A DNA stretch of 64,000 bases from Chitinilyticum litopenaei DSM 21440 (GTDB lineage: Bacteria; Pseudomonadota; Gammaproteobacteria; Burkholderiales; Chitinibacteraceae): positions 62,001 through 126,000 of the forward strand of contig NZ_ATZJ01000008.1 in NCBI RefSeq assembly GCF_000428145.1. The letters are read 5' to 3'. Shown piece by piece: positions 27,019 to 35,535 of the stretch. A program made the translations under genes and the position numbers. How positions within the stretch are numbered: position 1 is the stretch's first letter; every line of letters begins with the position of its first letter. The notes beneath the pieces were generated by a model. That model saw only the letters and a program-made list of their open reading frames with translations, had not been told where the DNA came from and did not search any database.

Positions 27019-28236
27019 TTATTGCGCCGCGCCGCGTGGCGCGTCGGGCAGCACAAAGCCCGGCGGTGTTTTCTGCCAGGGGAAGCCCTGCAGCATCATG
27101 GCGTGCCCCGTGTCATACAGGGCGCGCATGTAGGCGGTATCAAACTCCTCCTTGTGCGGCGCCTTGAAGCTGGCGGGAATGTAGCCAAGGTTGAAATCCA
27201 CCTGATCGCGGTTGGCCGTGGCATAGATGCGGTACAGATCACCAATGCCCTGGCTATGGATGAGCGAAGCGACCGAACGTGCAGCAATGCTCATGGTGCT
27301 GCGTTCGACCTGCGCCCAGTCCGGGTCAAGACGGGCATTGCGCAGCACGTACAGCTTGCGCTCGCGGGCGACCCCCTGCTCGGCAGCACCCTGCTGCAGC
27401 CGCAGTGCCGCCGGGTAGGCAAACACCTGGGCCACGATGCCACCATCGACATGCATTTCCTGGTAGGGCCTGCCGTCGGCTTCGACATCGATCATCATCG
27501 GCGGAAAGCCGGCCGGAATGGATGCCGAGGCGATCATCACCTTGACGAACAGATCCAGCGCCTCTGGCGTGCCATGGCTGGCGATCTTGCCCATATCCCA
27601 GATGATGGCGCGCCGCGCATCCAGATCGGCGGTGGCTACCAGCAGCATGCGGCCCTTGGCGTACTCTGCGGCCACTTCCTGCAGCAAGCCGGCATTGACC
27701 GACTTGCGGGTCAGGCGGATCAGCGGCGAATTGTCGGCCATCGCATCACTGAGCACCCCTTCGATAAAGCTGCGGTACTCGATGACATCCTTGGGAGAAA
27801 TGGTTGTGTAAACCTCTTTCAGCGTCGCGTCGTACTTGGGGCCAAGGAAGGCAAAGGGCGCAATCAGCGCGCCGGTGCTGATGCCGGTCACCAGCTTGAA
27901 TTCCGGCCGGGTGCCGGTCTGTGTCCAGGCATTGAGCACGCCGGCCGTGAACGCGCCATTGTCGCCGCCGCCGGAAATCGCCAGAAAGACGGCAGGCGGC
28001 ATGGCGCCCTGATGACCCTGGGCGGCCAGATGGCGCAATTCGCGCTGCAGGGCCTTCTGCGCAGCGTCATTGAGTGCGCTGGCTCTCTCGCCGACGACAT
28101 AGCGCACCCCCGGCATTCCCGGAATTTCCGCCCTGGCCGTAGACTCAGGAGGTACAGCCGGCAAACGTGGCGGCGTCATTGAACAGCCCTGCAGCAACAA
28201 CAGGCCGGTGACAAGGCCAGACAAGATCGATTTCAC
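27019..28236 (-). CDS. Patatin-like phospholipase lipoprotein
   Basis: 405 residues. The signal peptide ends in a lipobox (LLLQGC, Cys18), so the protein is probably anchored to a membrane. The patatin domain shows the oxyanion-hole glycines (SGGGDNGAF), the nucleophile serine in GISTG (GxSxG) and the catalytic Asp in VDGG. Patatin enzymes hydrolyse acyl chains from phospholipids or other lipids; the substrate here is unknown. It is convergent with GH19 chitinase 2 and shares no operon with neighbours. Confidence 0.88.
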   Translation of the reverse strand: MKSILSGLVTGLLLLQGCSMTPPRLPAVPPESTARAEIPGMPGVRYVVGERASALNDAAQKALQRELRHLAAQGHQGAMPPAVFLAISGGGDNGAFTAGVLNAWTQTGTRPEFKLVTGISTGALIAPFAFLGPKYDATLKEVYTTISPKDVIEYRSFIEGVLSDAMADNSPLIRLTRKSVNAGLLQEVAAEYAKGRMLLVATADLDARRAIIWDMGKIASHGTPEALDLFVKVMIASASIPAGFPPMMIDVEADGRPYQEMHVDGGIVAQVFAYPAALRLQQGAAEQGVARERKLYVLRNARLDPDWAQVERSTMSIAARSVASLIHSQGIGDLYRIYATANRDQVDFNLGYIPASFKAPHKEEFDTAYMRALYDTGHAMMLQGFPWQKTPPGFVLPDAPRGAAQ

Positions 28237-28466
28237 ATGGGTCTCCCGATGGCTGGCCTCGAAGCCTCATGACATGTGGGCGGACCAGTTCATGTGCGAT
28301 TCTAATTCACGGGCGGCGACAGAACCATGACCGCATGCGCGCGCAGCCAATCAACACACAGCAAGGAGACATTCACCATCGCCAGACCCGAGCTGGTCGA
28401 AATGTCAGTGCGACAGCGACCAGGAGGAGTACCCAGCCTGGAGTGATGCAAGCAATCACCTGATTA

Positions 28467-28575
28467 TTGATCCGGCCCTCAGCAGTTTGAATTTCCGCAG
28501 GAGCAAGCTTGCTCGCGAGGCGCTGCTGATCGCGAGCAAGCTCGCTCGAGAGACAACATCAGAGGACTGGATCAA
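28467..28575. repeat. REPIN-like inverted-repeat element, copy 1
   Basis: The ends TTGATCCGGCCC and GGATCAA are inverted. The core is GGAGCAAGCTTGCTCGCGA … CGCGAGCAAGCTCGCTC. The core matches the palindromic GGAGCGAGCTTGCTCGCGA repeats long known between genes of Pseudomonas. Compared with the copy at 50937-51049, the core lies in the opposite orientation. Confidence 0.7.
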
Positions 28576-28679
28576 TCGATAGCTACTGCAGCAATGCCCA
28601 TTCGAGCGCCGCTCTGGATGCCGGCTTTCGCCGGCATGCCAAGTTGCTGAGCCGACTACCCAATCAGGGTCAATCAACA

Positions 28680-28728
28680 GGGTATATCTCTGAAGCCAAA
28701 CACCAAAAAAGCTCAAAACCATATACGT
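28680..28728. repeat. 49-bp palindrome, copy H (degenerate)
   Basis: It starts GGGTAT and ends ATACGT at exactly 49 bp, with AAGCCA at 14-19 intact. The arms pair weakly. Confidence 0.6.
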
Positions 28729-28845
28729 GCTTAGGTACAGGTTCAGTAGCGCCCCCTGGCGGATAGTGCGGCAGCACGACGCAGGAAAGTGCAGGTGTTT
28801 GGGGCTTCTGCGCTATTTGGACGCACGGCTGGCGCCTCAGCCAAG

Positions 28846-30063
28846 CTAGAACATGAAGCGCTGCACATCGATCCGCCATTGCGCGGGGTCTTCGTGGCCG
28901 GTGATGCGGTCGGCGCCGCCGCGGCCCATCGGACGGGCGAGGTCGATTTCGACCGGTGTGATATAGCTGTTGGACTTGGTACTGAAAATGGCCTTGACCA
29001 GCGGCTGCAAGAGCGTGCCCTCGTTCTGCTGGATCACCACCGCCAGTCTTCCCGACTCCAGCTTTACCAGTGAGCCGACCGGATAGATCCCCACGCAGCG
29101 CATGAAGGCCTGCACCAGCGCCGGGTTGAAATGGAAGTTGCTCCACTCCCACAGCTTGCGCAGCCCCTCGGGTGCCGGCATGCCCTTGTGGTAGCAGCGA
29201 TCCGAGGTGATGGCGTCATACACATCGACCACGGCGGCCATCTGGGCCATTTTGCTGATCGCCACGCCGGGCAGCTTGTGCGGGTAGCCGCTGCCATCCA
29301 TGCGCTCGTGATGATGCAGGGCGATATCGAGCGTGATGTCGTCGATGTCGGGGATGTCCTTGAGGATTTTCCAGCCCTCCTCCGGGTGGGAGCGCATGAT
29401 GGCGAATTCTTCGTCGGTCAGCCGGCCGGGCTTGTTGAGGATTTCATTGGGCACCTTCATCTTGCCGGTATCGTGCAGGAGACCGCCAACGCCGGCCAGC
29501 CGGATCATGTCCGGGGAAAAGCCCAGATTCTTGGCAAAGGTGACCATCAGCGTGCACACGCTGACCGAATGCAGAAAGGTGTATTCGTCCTTGTCCTTGA
29601 TCGCGGACAGGCCGACCAGCGCACCGGCATTGCGCAACACCGACTCGGTGATGGCCTCGACCACTTCCTCGACAGCGTCGAGCTGCACGGCGCGACCGAG
29701 GCGCACGTCCTGCAGCACGCTTTTCACCACCGAGTGTGCCTGCTTGTGGATGCGGCTGGCGCGCTGGACCTCCTCGGCGAACGAGACTTGCAGCACCGGC
29801 GCGGGGGCGCTTGCCGCCTGCAGGATTTCCGCCTCGATGCCCGCCTGCACCTCGGCGGCGGTGGGCGCATGATTGCCCACATCCAGTCCGAGCTCGGTGT
29901 CGATGTAGACCTCGCGCACGCCGGTGGCGCGAATGCGCGTCAGTTCCTCCTCAGTGTTGACCGGGAACTGGTTGCGTAGAAAGGGGTGATCCATCCAGCC
30001 GACATTGAGGTCGTGGATGTACATGCCGGGCTTGAGTTCGCTGAGCGGGATTTTCTTGATCAT
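28846..30063 (-). CDS. HD-GYP c-di-GMP phosphodiesterase with N-terminal DUF3391
   Basis: 405 residues. Residues about 1-125 match DUF3391, which begins KKIPLSELKPGMYIHDLN. The HD-GYP domain (about 135-330) has the intact motifs LLHDTGKMKVP and HHHERMDGSGYP. It should hydrolyse c-di-GMP to pGpG/GMP. Unlike the HD-GYP-like regulator at 22866-24170, all signature residues are canonical. The start MIKKIP (ATG 30063) is chosen because the domain begins there; an ATG 57 bp upstream adds sequence without family similarity. Confidence 0.9.
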   Translation of the reverse strand: MIKKIPLSELKPGMYIHDLNVGWMDHPFLRNQFPVNTEEELTRIRATGVREVYIDTELGLDVGNHAPTAAEVQAGIEAEILQAASAPAPVLQVSFAEEVQRASRIHKQAHSVVKSVLQDVRLGRAVQLDAVEEVVEAITESVLRNAGALVGLSAIKDKDEYTFLHSVSVCTLMVTFAKNLGFSPDMIRLAGVGGLLHDTGKMKVPNEILNKPGRLTDEEFAIMRSHPEEGWKILKDIPDIDDITLDIALHHHERMDGSGYPHKLPGVAISKMAQMAAVVDVYDAITSDRCYHKGMPAPEGLRKLWEWSNFHFNPALVQAFMRCVGIYPVGSLVKLESGRLAVVIQQNEGTLLQPLVKAIFSTKSNSYITPVEIDLARPMGRGGADRITGHEDPAQWRIDVQRFMF

Positions 30064-30169
30064 GGTCGGGCATGGCGGAATGGCTTTCGGGGCTTTCAGC
30101 ATAAACGCGAATGCCCGCACCAGGGATGCGACTGTTGCGCCTGCGGGCTAGCCTCTTTTATACAGCCAC

Positions 30170-30218
30170 CTGTATATCGCCACACCCCATTTACTGCATG
30201 ACCATCATGGCAATACCC
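30170..30218. repeat. 49-bp palindrome, copy I
   Basis: It starts CTGTAT and ends ATACCC. A15 is kept. It lies in the 218-bp gap upstream of the HD-GYP gene and downstream of the metzincin gene. Confidence 0.7.
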
Positions 30219-30227
30219 AGCGATCAG

Positions 30228-30260
30228 TAAAAATGGCGCCATGCTCGCGCACGGCGCCAT
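30228..30260 (-). terminator. Intrinsic terminator of the metzincin gene
   Basis: Read on the minus strand, the stem ATGGCGCC / GGCGCCAT is followed by five T residues (AAAAA at about 30228-30232 on the plus strand). It is 22 bp past the stop codon. Confidence 0.85.
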
Positions 30261-30281
30261 CCTGATCGGGAAGTACGCCCG

Positions 30282-32432
30282 TCAGCGCGCCGCGATCCCC
30301 GGATCGCCGGCGGCCAGCCTGGCCTCCAGCGTCGCGTGCATCGTCGACCACTGGAAGGCATAGAAGGCCGGATCAACCTTGTTGATCGCCATGAAGTTGC
30401 CATCGCGGTTGGCCGAGCCGATCTCGTAGTGCGACAGGCCCAGGTTGTGCCCCAGCTCGTGCGTCAGCGTCACCGCGCTGTTGAACGGGTAGTTGTCCGG
30501 CGTGGTGCCGCGATAGGCGGCGCGCACCGGACCATCGGCCGCGCCCATGCCGATCGACGAGCCGCCGCCGTTGCTGCCACCGGAGCTGCTGATCAGGTTC
30601 TGCCGCATCGTGAACACATTGGAGAACACGGCCGCAGCGCCCGGAATCGCGCCATTTTGCAGCGCCAGCGCCTTCTCCTCGCTATCGTTGTTCAGATTGC
30701 CGTTGGCGTCCCAGTTGTAGACGATCACGCCCTGATTCACCCACTGCACATCGACCAGATACGGCACGTAGAAGGCGGCAATCTGCTGCATGATGGCCGG
30801 ACCGTCGCTGAGCATGTGCGTCACCGCTTCGCTCGGATGGCGGATATAGCTGTACGACAGCGTCACGGTCTTCGGCCGGGCGACCACCAGTTGCACCACA
30901 TCGACCAGCGCGCCATTGGCCCAGGCCTCCAGCACCGTCTCGCCGGCATTGCGACCGGTCAGCACCAGCAGCTCGTCGCCATTGGCCTGCGCCTCGACAC
31001 GCAGGTCGGCCAGTGCCGGATTGCGCAGGCGGTAGCTGAGCGCCGGGCCGTTGAGCAGCTTGCGCACGCGCAGCGTTTCGCTGCTGCCGTCTGCGGCGAG
31101 CAGCTTGGCCTTCAGCGGCGCAGCGAGCCCCGGGTCCCAGGCCAGGCGATTGCCTGCTGCCGCGCTGATGTCGGCGTAGGGGTAAACCGGCTTCAGCAGC
31201 TCGCCGGCGGCTTCCAGCCACAGCTCGCCCGTGCCGGTGCCGGCCAGGCCTTGCGGATTGCCGGCGTCGTAGAACAGCGTGACGCGGTAGTCGCGGCCGG
31301 TCTGCAAGGTCACCGGGGCGGTCAGCGTCAGCGTCTTGCCGCTCTGCAGCGTCGTGGCATCGCTATAGACGATGGCGCCCGCGGCCACATCGCTGATCTG
31401 CAGGCGGAACTGCCGCGCCGAGCCTCCCCACTGGGTTTCCTTGACCGTCAGGCTCTTGAGCGCGAGCTGCTGCGTGGGCCAGGGCAGTTGCGCGCCGTCG
31501 ATCTTGATGACGCGGCTGAAGCTTTGTCCGGCACTGCGGACCAGCGCGGCGGATTGCAGCTCGGCGGGCCACAGGCGCGGCAGCGGGATGGGCTGGGTGG
31601 GCGGCTGCAGCGGGTCGTACACCACGACATTCAGCGAGTAATTCGAGGTATACGCCCCAACGTCAGCATGGCCATTGTCCCTGACCGTATAGGCTAGCGT
31701 GTATGCACCACTGACCGCCGGATTGTAGCCGGCCGTCTGCACGATGCGTGCGCTCAGGTCGCCATCCTCGATGTCGCTGACCCGCAATTGCGGATCCAGC
31801 ACGGGCGCGCCGACCGGTACATGGACGGTAAAGCCCGACGGCCAGTTGCGGCCGCTATCAAAGACCGGACTGGCATTCGTCAGGCGGTAGGCGGGGTCGT
31901 TCAGGTCTGGCGACGCCGTGAGCGGCGTTGGCGTTACGGTCGGCGTTGGACTGGAAGTGGGCGTGGCCGTCGGTGTCGCACTGGGTTTGGGTGTGGCCGT
32001 CGCGGCTGGCGTCGGTGTGGCCGTTGGCGTCGCGCTGGGTTTTGGCGTGGCGGTCGCGGTGGGCGTCACCGTTGGCGTGGCGGAAGGCCTGGGGGTCGCG
32101 GTGGGCATCGCACTGGGCGTCGGACTGGGCTTCGGCGTAGCCGTGGCGGTCGGTGTCGGGCTGGGCTTGAGCGTGGGTGTGGGCGTTGCGGAAGGCGCCG
32201 GACAAGCGCTGCGGGTGCGCCAGACGCCCCATTGGCCGGTGGTTCCCGGCTCCTCGCCGCGCGTCCACCACTTCGCCTCGTAAATCACCTGCTTGTGGCT
32301 GACGACATTGTTCGCCACATAGATCTTGCCGGATTGCCAGGCGGCAAAGCCGCCGCAATCGGCCAGCGCCAGCGGCGACAGGCAGGCGCCCGCCAGCGCC
32401 AGGGCCCAGCCCGTTCGCTTTACGTTCTTCAT
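30282..32432 (-). CDS. Secreted chitin-binding metzincin-type zinc metalloprotease
   Basis: 716 residues. Signal peptide 1-24. CBM5/12-type module (about 26-75, AKWWTRGEEPGTTGQWGVW, nearly the same as in the M60-like protein), then a linker of about 90 residues of Pro-Thr-Ala repeats. A beta-sandwich like the DUF5011/bacterial Ig type (about 190-270) and a long central region follow. The C-terminal catalytic part has HELGHNLGLSH (658-668), the metzincin zinc motif HExxHxxGxxH. It probably digests protein associated with chitin. Start ATG 32432 has GAGGA seven bases upstream, better than the in-frame ATG at 32444. Confidence 0.88.
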   Translation of the reverse strand: MKNVKRTGWALALAGACLSPLALADCGGFAAWQSGKIYVANNVVSHKQVIYEAKWWTRGEEPGTTGQWGVWRTRSACPAPSATPTPTLKPSPTPTATATPKPSPTPSAMPTATPRPSATPTVTPTATATPKPSATPTATPTPAATATPKPSATPTATPTSSPTPTVTPTPLTASPDLNDPAYRLTNASPVFDSGRNWPSGFTVHVPVGAPVLDPQLRVSDIEDGDLSARIVQTAGYNPAVSGAYTLAYTVRDNGHADVGAYTSNYSLNVVVYDPLQPPTQPIPLPRLWPAELQSAALVRSAGQSFSRVIKIDGAQLPWPTQQLALKSLTVKETQWGGSARQFRLQISDVAAGAIVYSDATTLQSGKTLTLTAPVTLQTGRDYRVTLFYDAGNPQGLAGTGTGELWLEAAGELLKPVYPYADISAAAGNRLAWDPGLAAPLKAKLLAADGSSETLRVRKLLNGPALSYRLRNPALADLRVEAQANGDELLVLTGRNAGETVLEAWANGALVDVVQLVVARPKTVTLSYSYIRHPSEAVTHMLSDGPAIMQQIAAFYVPYLVDVQWVNQGVIVYNWDANGNLNNDSEEKALALQNGAIPGAAAVFSNVFTMRQNLISSSGGSNGGGSSIGMGAADGPVRAAYRGTTPDNYPFNSAVTLTHELGHNLGLSHYEIGSANRDGNFMAINKVDPAFYAFQWSTMHATLEARLAAGDPGIAAR

Positions 32433-32628
32433 GTGTTTCCTCATTGCGCATCGTTATTGCGGCTTGTTGTTGGTATGCCGCTGGTATTGAGGTACGCCGG
32501 TGGCGCGAGAGGAATATTAGGCTTGGCCCATACAGGCCGGCAAGCCAATCTGCACCGCTGTGGGGGGATGGGCGGTGCGATCAAATGTGGGAGGGCTTGC
32601 GACAGGCCAAATGAAACCACAAAAGCCA

Positions 32629-32677
32629 GGGTATACGTACAGAACCCATCCCGGTCAATGGCTTCAGGCACATACCC
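32629..32677. repeat. 49-bp palindrome, copy J
   Basis: It starts GGGTAT and ends ATACCC. The inner ACCCAT pairs only in part with ATGGCT. MITE-B copy 1 begins 3 bp to the right, counting from its target duplication. Confidence 0.85.
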
Positions 32678-32688
32678 AGGAAATAAAA

Positions 32689-32850
32689 GATTTTGCCCCA
32701 GAACTATGTTGTGTCACAGAAGCATGAGAAACCACTTCGTCATACCGGCGAAGGCCGGTATCCAGACTGCATTTTTAACCGGAACCACTGGATTCCGGCC
32801 TGCGCCGGAATGACGAATTCAAGACAACAACTAGGTTTTGGTACATAGCC
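32689..32850. mobile_element. MITE-B copy 1 (162 bp)
   Basis: It is flanked by the 8-bp direct repeat AAATAAAA at 32681-32688 and 32851-32858. The right end (TACATAGCC) and left end (GATTTTGCCCCAGAAC) are imperfect inverted repeats. The centre is a palindrome, CGTCATACCGGCG … CGCCGGAATGACG. The whole element matches 58744-58928 in reverse orientation. It encodes no protein. Confidence 0.8.
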
Positions 32851-32888
32851 AAATAAAACCCGACCGTAGCGCGGCAGCGCCCATCGTT

Positions 32889-35513
32889 TCAGGTCTTGTT
32901 GCCCAGTCCAAGGCGCAGATAGAGGTCGACAACGCCGGCCGGCACCGGTTCGCTGAAGTGGAAACCCTGCAGGTAATCGACACCCAGCCCCTGCAGGAAG
33001 CGCGCGGTTTCGAGGTTTTCCACCCCCTCGACGACCACCTGCAGACCAAGACCCTGGCCAAGCTGGACGATGGCCTGCATCACGCGCCGGCCTTCTTCGG
33101 TATGCAGGCGCTGGGCGAAGGACACGTCCACCTTCAGCAGATGGGCGGGCATTTCATGCAGCTGCGACAGTGCGGAGTAGCCGGTGCCGAAATCGTCGAT
33201 TGCCAGCTGGAAGCCGGCCAGCACCAGATGCTTGAGGTGCTTGAGCTGGCGTGAATAGTCGGTGAGCGCCACGCTTTCGGTGATTTCCAGAATCACGTCG
33301 GAGGGCTGCAGCCGGCGCTCGTCCAGCCAGTCGATCAGTTGCGAAATGAAGCGCGGATAGAAAAGTTGGCTGCGCGAGATATTGATCATCAGCTTCTGCT
33401 TGAGGCCGGCATCGCGCCAGGCGCGCAGCCGCTCGAAGGCCATGCGGATGACCTGCTCGGACAATTCCTGGATCAGCCCGACCTTTTCCGCCATGGGAAT
33501 GAAGAGCTCGGGGCTGATCCAGCCGCTCTTGTCGTCCTGCCAGCGCGCCAGCGCTTCAACGGCCATGACCTCGCCGCTGCGCGCGTGGATCACCGGCTGG
33601 TAATACACCTGCAGGCCGCCATTGCGGATCGCGTCCGAGAGTCGCGACTGGATGGCGACATGCTCGCGGCCCAGCGCCTTCAGGTGCACGATGTCGCTGT
33701 AGAAGCAGACATTGTTCCGCCCGGCATGCTTGGCGTGGTACATCGTGTGGTCGGCGGCCGAGAGCAATTCCTCGCCCGATTCGGCATTGTCGGGATACAG
33801 CGCGAACCCTGCGGAAATCGTCGGTCGCGTTTCCAGCCCGTCGATGGTGACGCCCTTGCGTGCGGCATTGCGCAGCGCTTCGGCCAGCTTGCGCACCTGC
33901 TCGACATCATCCTGATCGGGAATCAGCACGATGAATTCATCGCCGCCCCAGCGCGCGAGCATGGCCTCGTCCCCCAGCTCGGCCGACAGCTGCTGGGCAA
34001 CATTCACCAACAGCTCGTCGCCGATCTTGTGACCGAAGGCGTCGTTGATCTGCTTGAAGTGATCAAGATCGATGAAGCCCAGCGCGACCTTGGTGTGATT
34101 GCGGCGCGCGCGGTCGATGGCCTGGTGCAGCGTGTCATCGAGCAGCAGGCGATTGGGCAGGTGAGTGAGGTTGTCGTACAGCGCCAGCCGCGTGATGTGC
34201 TGTTCGTTGAGGTGCGCCACCGTCACGTCGCGCAGGATGCCGCGCAGCGAGGTGACATTGCCGGACGGGTTGCGGTGCGCGATCAGTCTGGCCTCGACCC
34301 AGAGCCAGCTGCCATTGCTTTGCTGGAGGCGGAAACGGATGGCCTCGGGCGTGGCAGTGCGCTCGAGCTTGGCCAGTGTCGCCAGCAGCAGCTCCTGCTC
34401 TTCCGGGTGCACCCAGGTCAGGATGTTTTGCCCGCGCGCGGCCAGCAAGCCCTGATGGTCGATGCCGCGCAGCTTGGCCCATGCCGGCGTGAGCTCGACC
34501 ATCTCGCCGCCGGGCAGCAGGTCGACGATGGCCTCTTCCAGCAGGTTCAGCGTATCAAGCATGGTCTTGCGGCGTGCCGCGTCCTGCATCAGCGAGGACA
34601 CATCCTGCACCAGCACCACGGCATTGCGCCGGCCGTTCTCGGCCAGCACCGGCTGCACGCGCACAAGCAGATAGGCCATGCCCTGCGCGGTCGGCAGGCC
34701 GCAATTGAAGCTTTCGCTGCGGCTGCTGGACAGCACCAGCGGCAGCACCCGCACCAGCTCGCTGGCCAGTTCGGCAGGCAGGCCGGTACGGATCGATTGT
34801 CCCTGCAGGCGCTCGGCGCCGGGCAGGATGGGCAAGACCGACCAGACGCGCTCGACCACGCCATCGGCGTCCATTTCGAACACCATGTCCTGCAAGGCGC
34901 CAACCAGTGCCTGCAGGCGCTGCTGGTTGGCGGCGACCAGCTGCTCCATGCGCTGCTTGAGCAGCGCCTGGGCGACATGATTGGCGAGCATGGCCAGCAG
35001 GCGCAGCTCGACCGGGTCGCGGCTGTGCTCGACTTCTTCAAAAATGAAAGCCAGAAAACCGAAGGGCTCGCCGCGATCAAGCAGGGGGATGCACAGCAGC
35101 TGGCGGCCACCGGCCAGCGCCAGCAGCATTTGCTCCGACAGCGGCAACTCGAGCAGCGACTTGTTCAGCACCATGCCCACCGCGAGCGAATCGGCGAGCA
35201 GCGGATACGCCGCGTAATGCAGCTCCATGAACACATCGGGAATGATGTGCGGCACCCGGCCCGAGGCATCGCGCCAGGCGGCAATCAGCCGGGCATGCTC
35301 GCCATCCGGGGTATTGAGGTAGAGCGTGGCGAGGCTGCAGCGGCAGGCCTCGCCAAGGATGCGAATGGCCTCGGCCAGCGCATCCGGCTCGTCAGCCGCC
35401 AGCAGCGAGGCCACCACACCGTCAAAGGCATTGAAGTAGGTGTGGTAGATCGCGACTTCGTGGCGCAGGTTGAAGTCTGGCGCATCATTGCCGGTCATTA
35501 GATGAACAAACAC
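32889..35513 (-). CDS. GAF-PAS-GGDEF-EAL c-di-GMP enzyme
   Basis: 874 residues, cytoplasmic. N-terminal GAF-like domain (about 25-190), two PAS regions (about 205-310 and 315-430), GGDEF (about 445-600) and EAL (about 615-865). The cyclase motif GGDEF is intact but lacks the RxxD inhibitory site. The phosphodiesterase domain keeps EAL (VEALARW), DDFGTGYS and the NISRSQL segment, so both reactions are chemically possible. Which dominates cannot be read from sequence. GTG 35513 is chosen as start because GGAGG lies six bases upstream; an ATG follows five codons later. Confidence 0.9.
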   Translation of the reverse strand: MFVHLMTGNDAPDFNLRHEVAIYHTYFNAFDGVVASLLAADEPDALAEAIRILGEACRCSLATLYLNTPDGEHARLIAAWRDASGRVPHIIPDVFMELHYAAYPLLADSLAVGMVLNKSLLELPLSEQMLLALAGGRQLLCIPLLDRGEPFGFLAFIFEEVEHSRDPVELRLLAMLANHVAQALLKQRMEQLVAANQQRLQALVGALQDMVFEMDADGVVERVWSVLPILPGAERLQGQSIRTGLPAELASELVRVLPLVLSSSRSESFNCGLPTAQGMAYLLVRVQPVLAENGRRNAVVLVQDVSSLMQDAARRKTMLDTLNLLEEAIVDLLPGGEMVELTPAWAKLRGIDHQGLLAARGQNILTWVHPEEQELLLATLAKLERTATPEAIRFRLQQSNGSWLWVEARLIAHRNPSGNVTSLRGILRDVTVAHLNEQHITRLALYDNLTHLPNRLLLDDTLHQAIDRARRNHTKVALGFIDLDHFKQINDAFGHKIGDELLVNVAQQLSAELGDEAMLARWGGDEFIVLIPDQDDVEQVRKLAEALRNAARKGVTIDGLETRPTISAGFALYPDNAESGEELLSAADHTMYHAKHAGRNNVCFYSDIVHLKALGREHVAIQSRLSDAIRNGGLQVYYQPVIHARSGEVMAVEALARWQDDKSGWISPELFIPMAEKVGLIQELSEQVIRMAFERLRAWRDAGLKQKLMINISRSQLFYPRFISQLIDWLDERRLQPSDVILEITESVALTDYSRQLKHLKHLVLAGFQLAIDDFGTGYSALSQLHEMPAHLLKVDVSFAQRLHTEEGRRVMQAIVQLGQGLGLQVVVEGVENLETARFLQGLGVDYLQGFHFSEPVPAGVVDLYLRLGLGNKT

Positions 35514-35535
35514 CTGCGCCCTCCTCGCAACCGCA

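Larger units (their letters stand above)
28237..28845. other. 609-bp intergenic region with repeats
   Basis: The first 230 bp show no convincing gene or signal. A REPIN-like element lies at 28467-28575, a CCGGC(TTT)GCCGGC hairpin near 28619-28638, and palindrome copy H at 28680-28728. The last 115 bp show nothing recognisable. Confidence 0.65.
32433..32888. other. 456-bp intergenic region with palindrome and MITE-B
   Basis: The first 195 bp must hold the promoter of the metzincin gene, but no clear -35/-10 pair stands out. Palindrome copy J (32629-32677) and MITE-B copy 1 with its 8-bp duplications (32681-32858) follow. The last 30 bp reach the stop of the GGDEF-EAL gene. Confidence 0.7.

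Noticed and set aside
28269..28463. 64-codon open frame before the REPIN-like element
   Set aside because: Composition is unlike the neighbouring genes, with no ribosome-binding site at its start; an AAGGAGACA at 28362 is not followed by a start codon at a proper distance.
32738..32818. Possible independent pair of CGTCATTCC-type repeats
   Set aside because: They are the central part of MITE-B copy 1, since homology with the second copy extends well beyond them.
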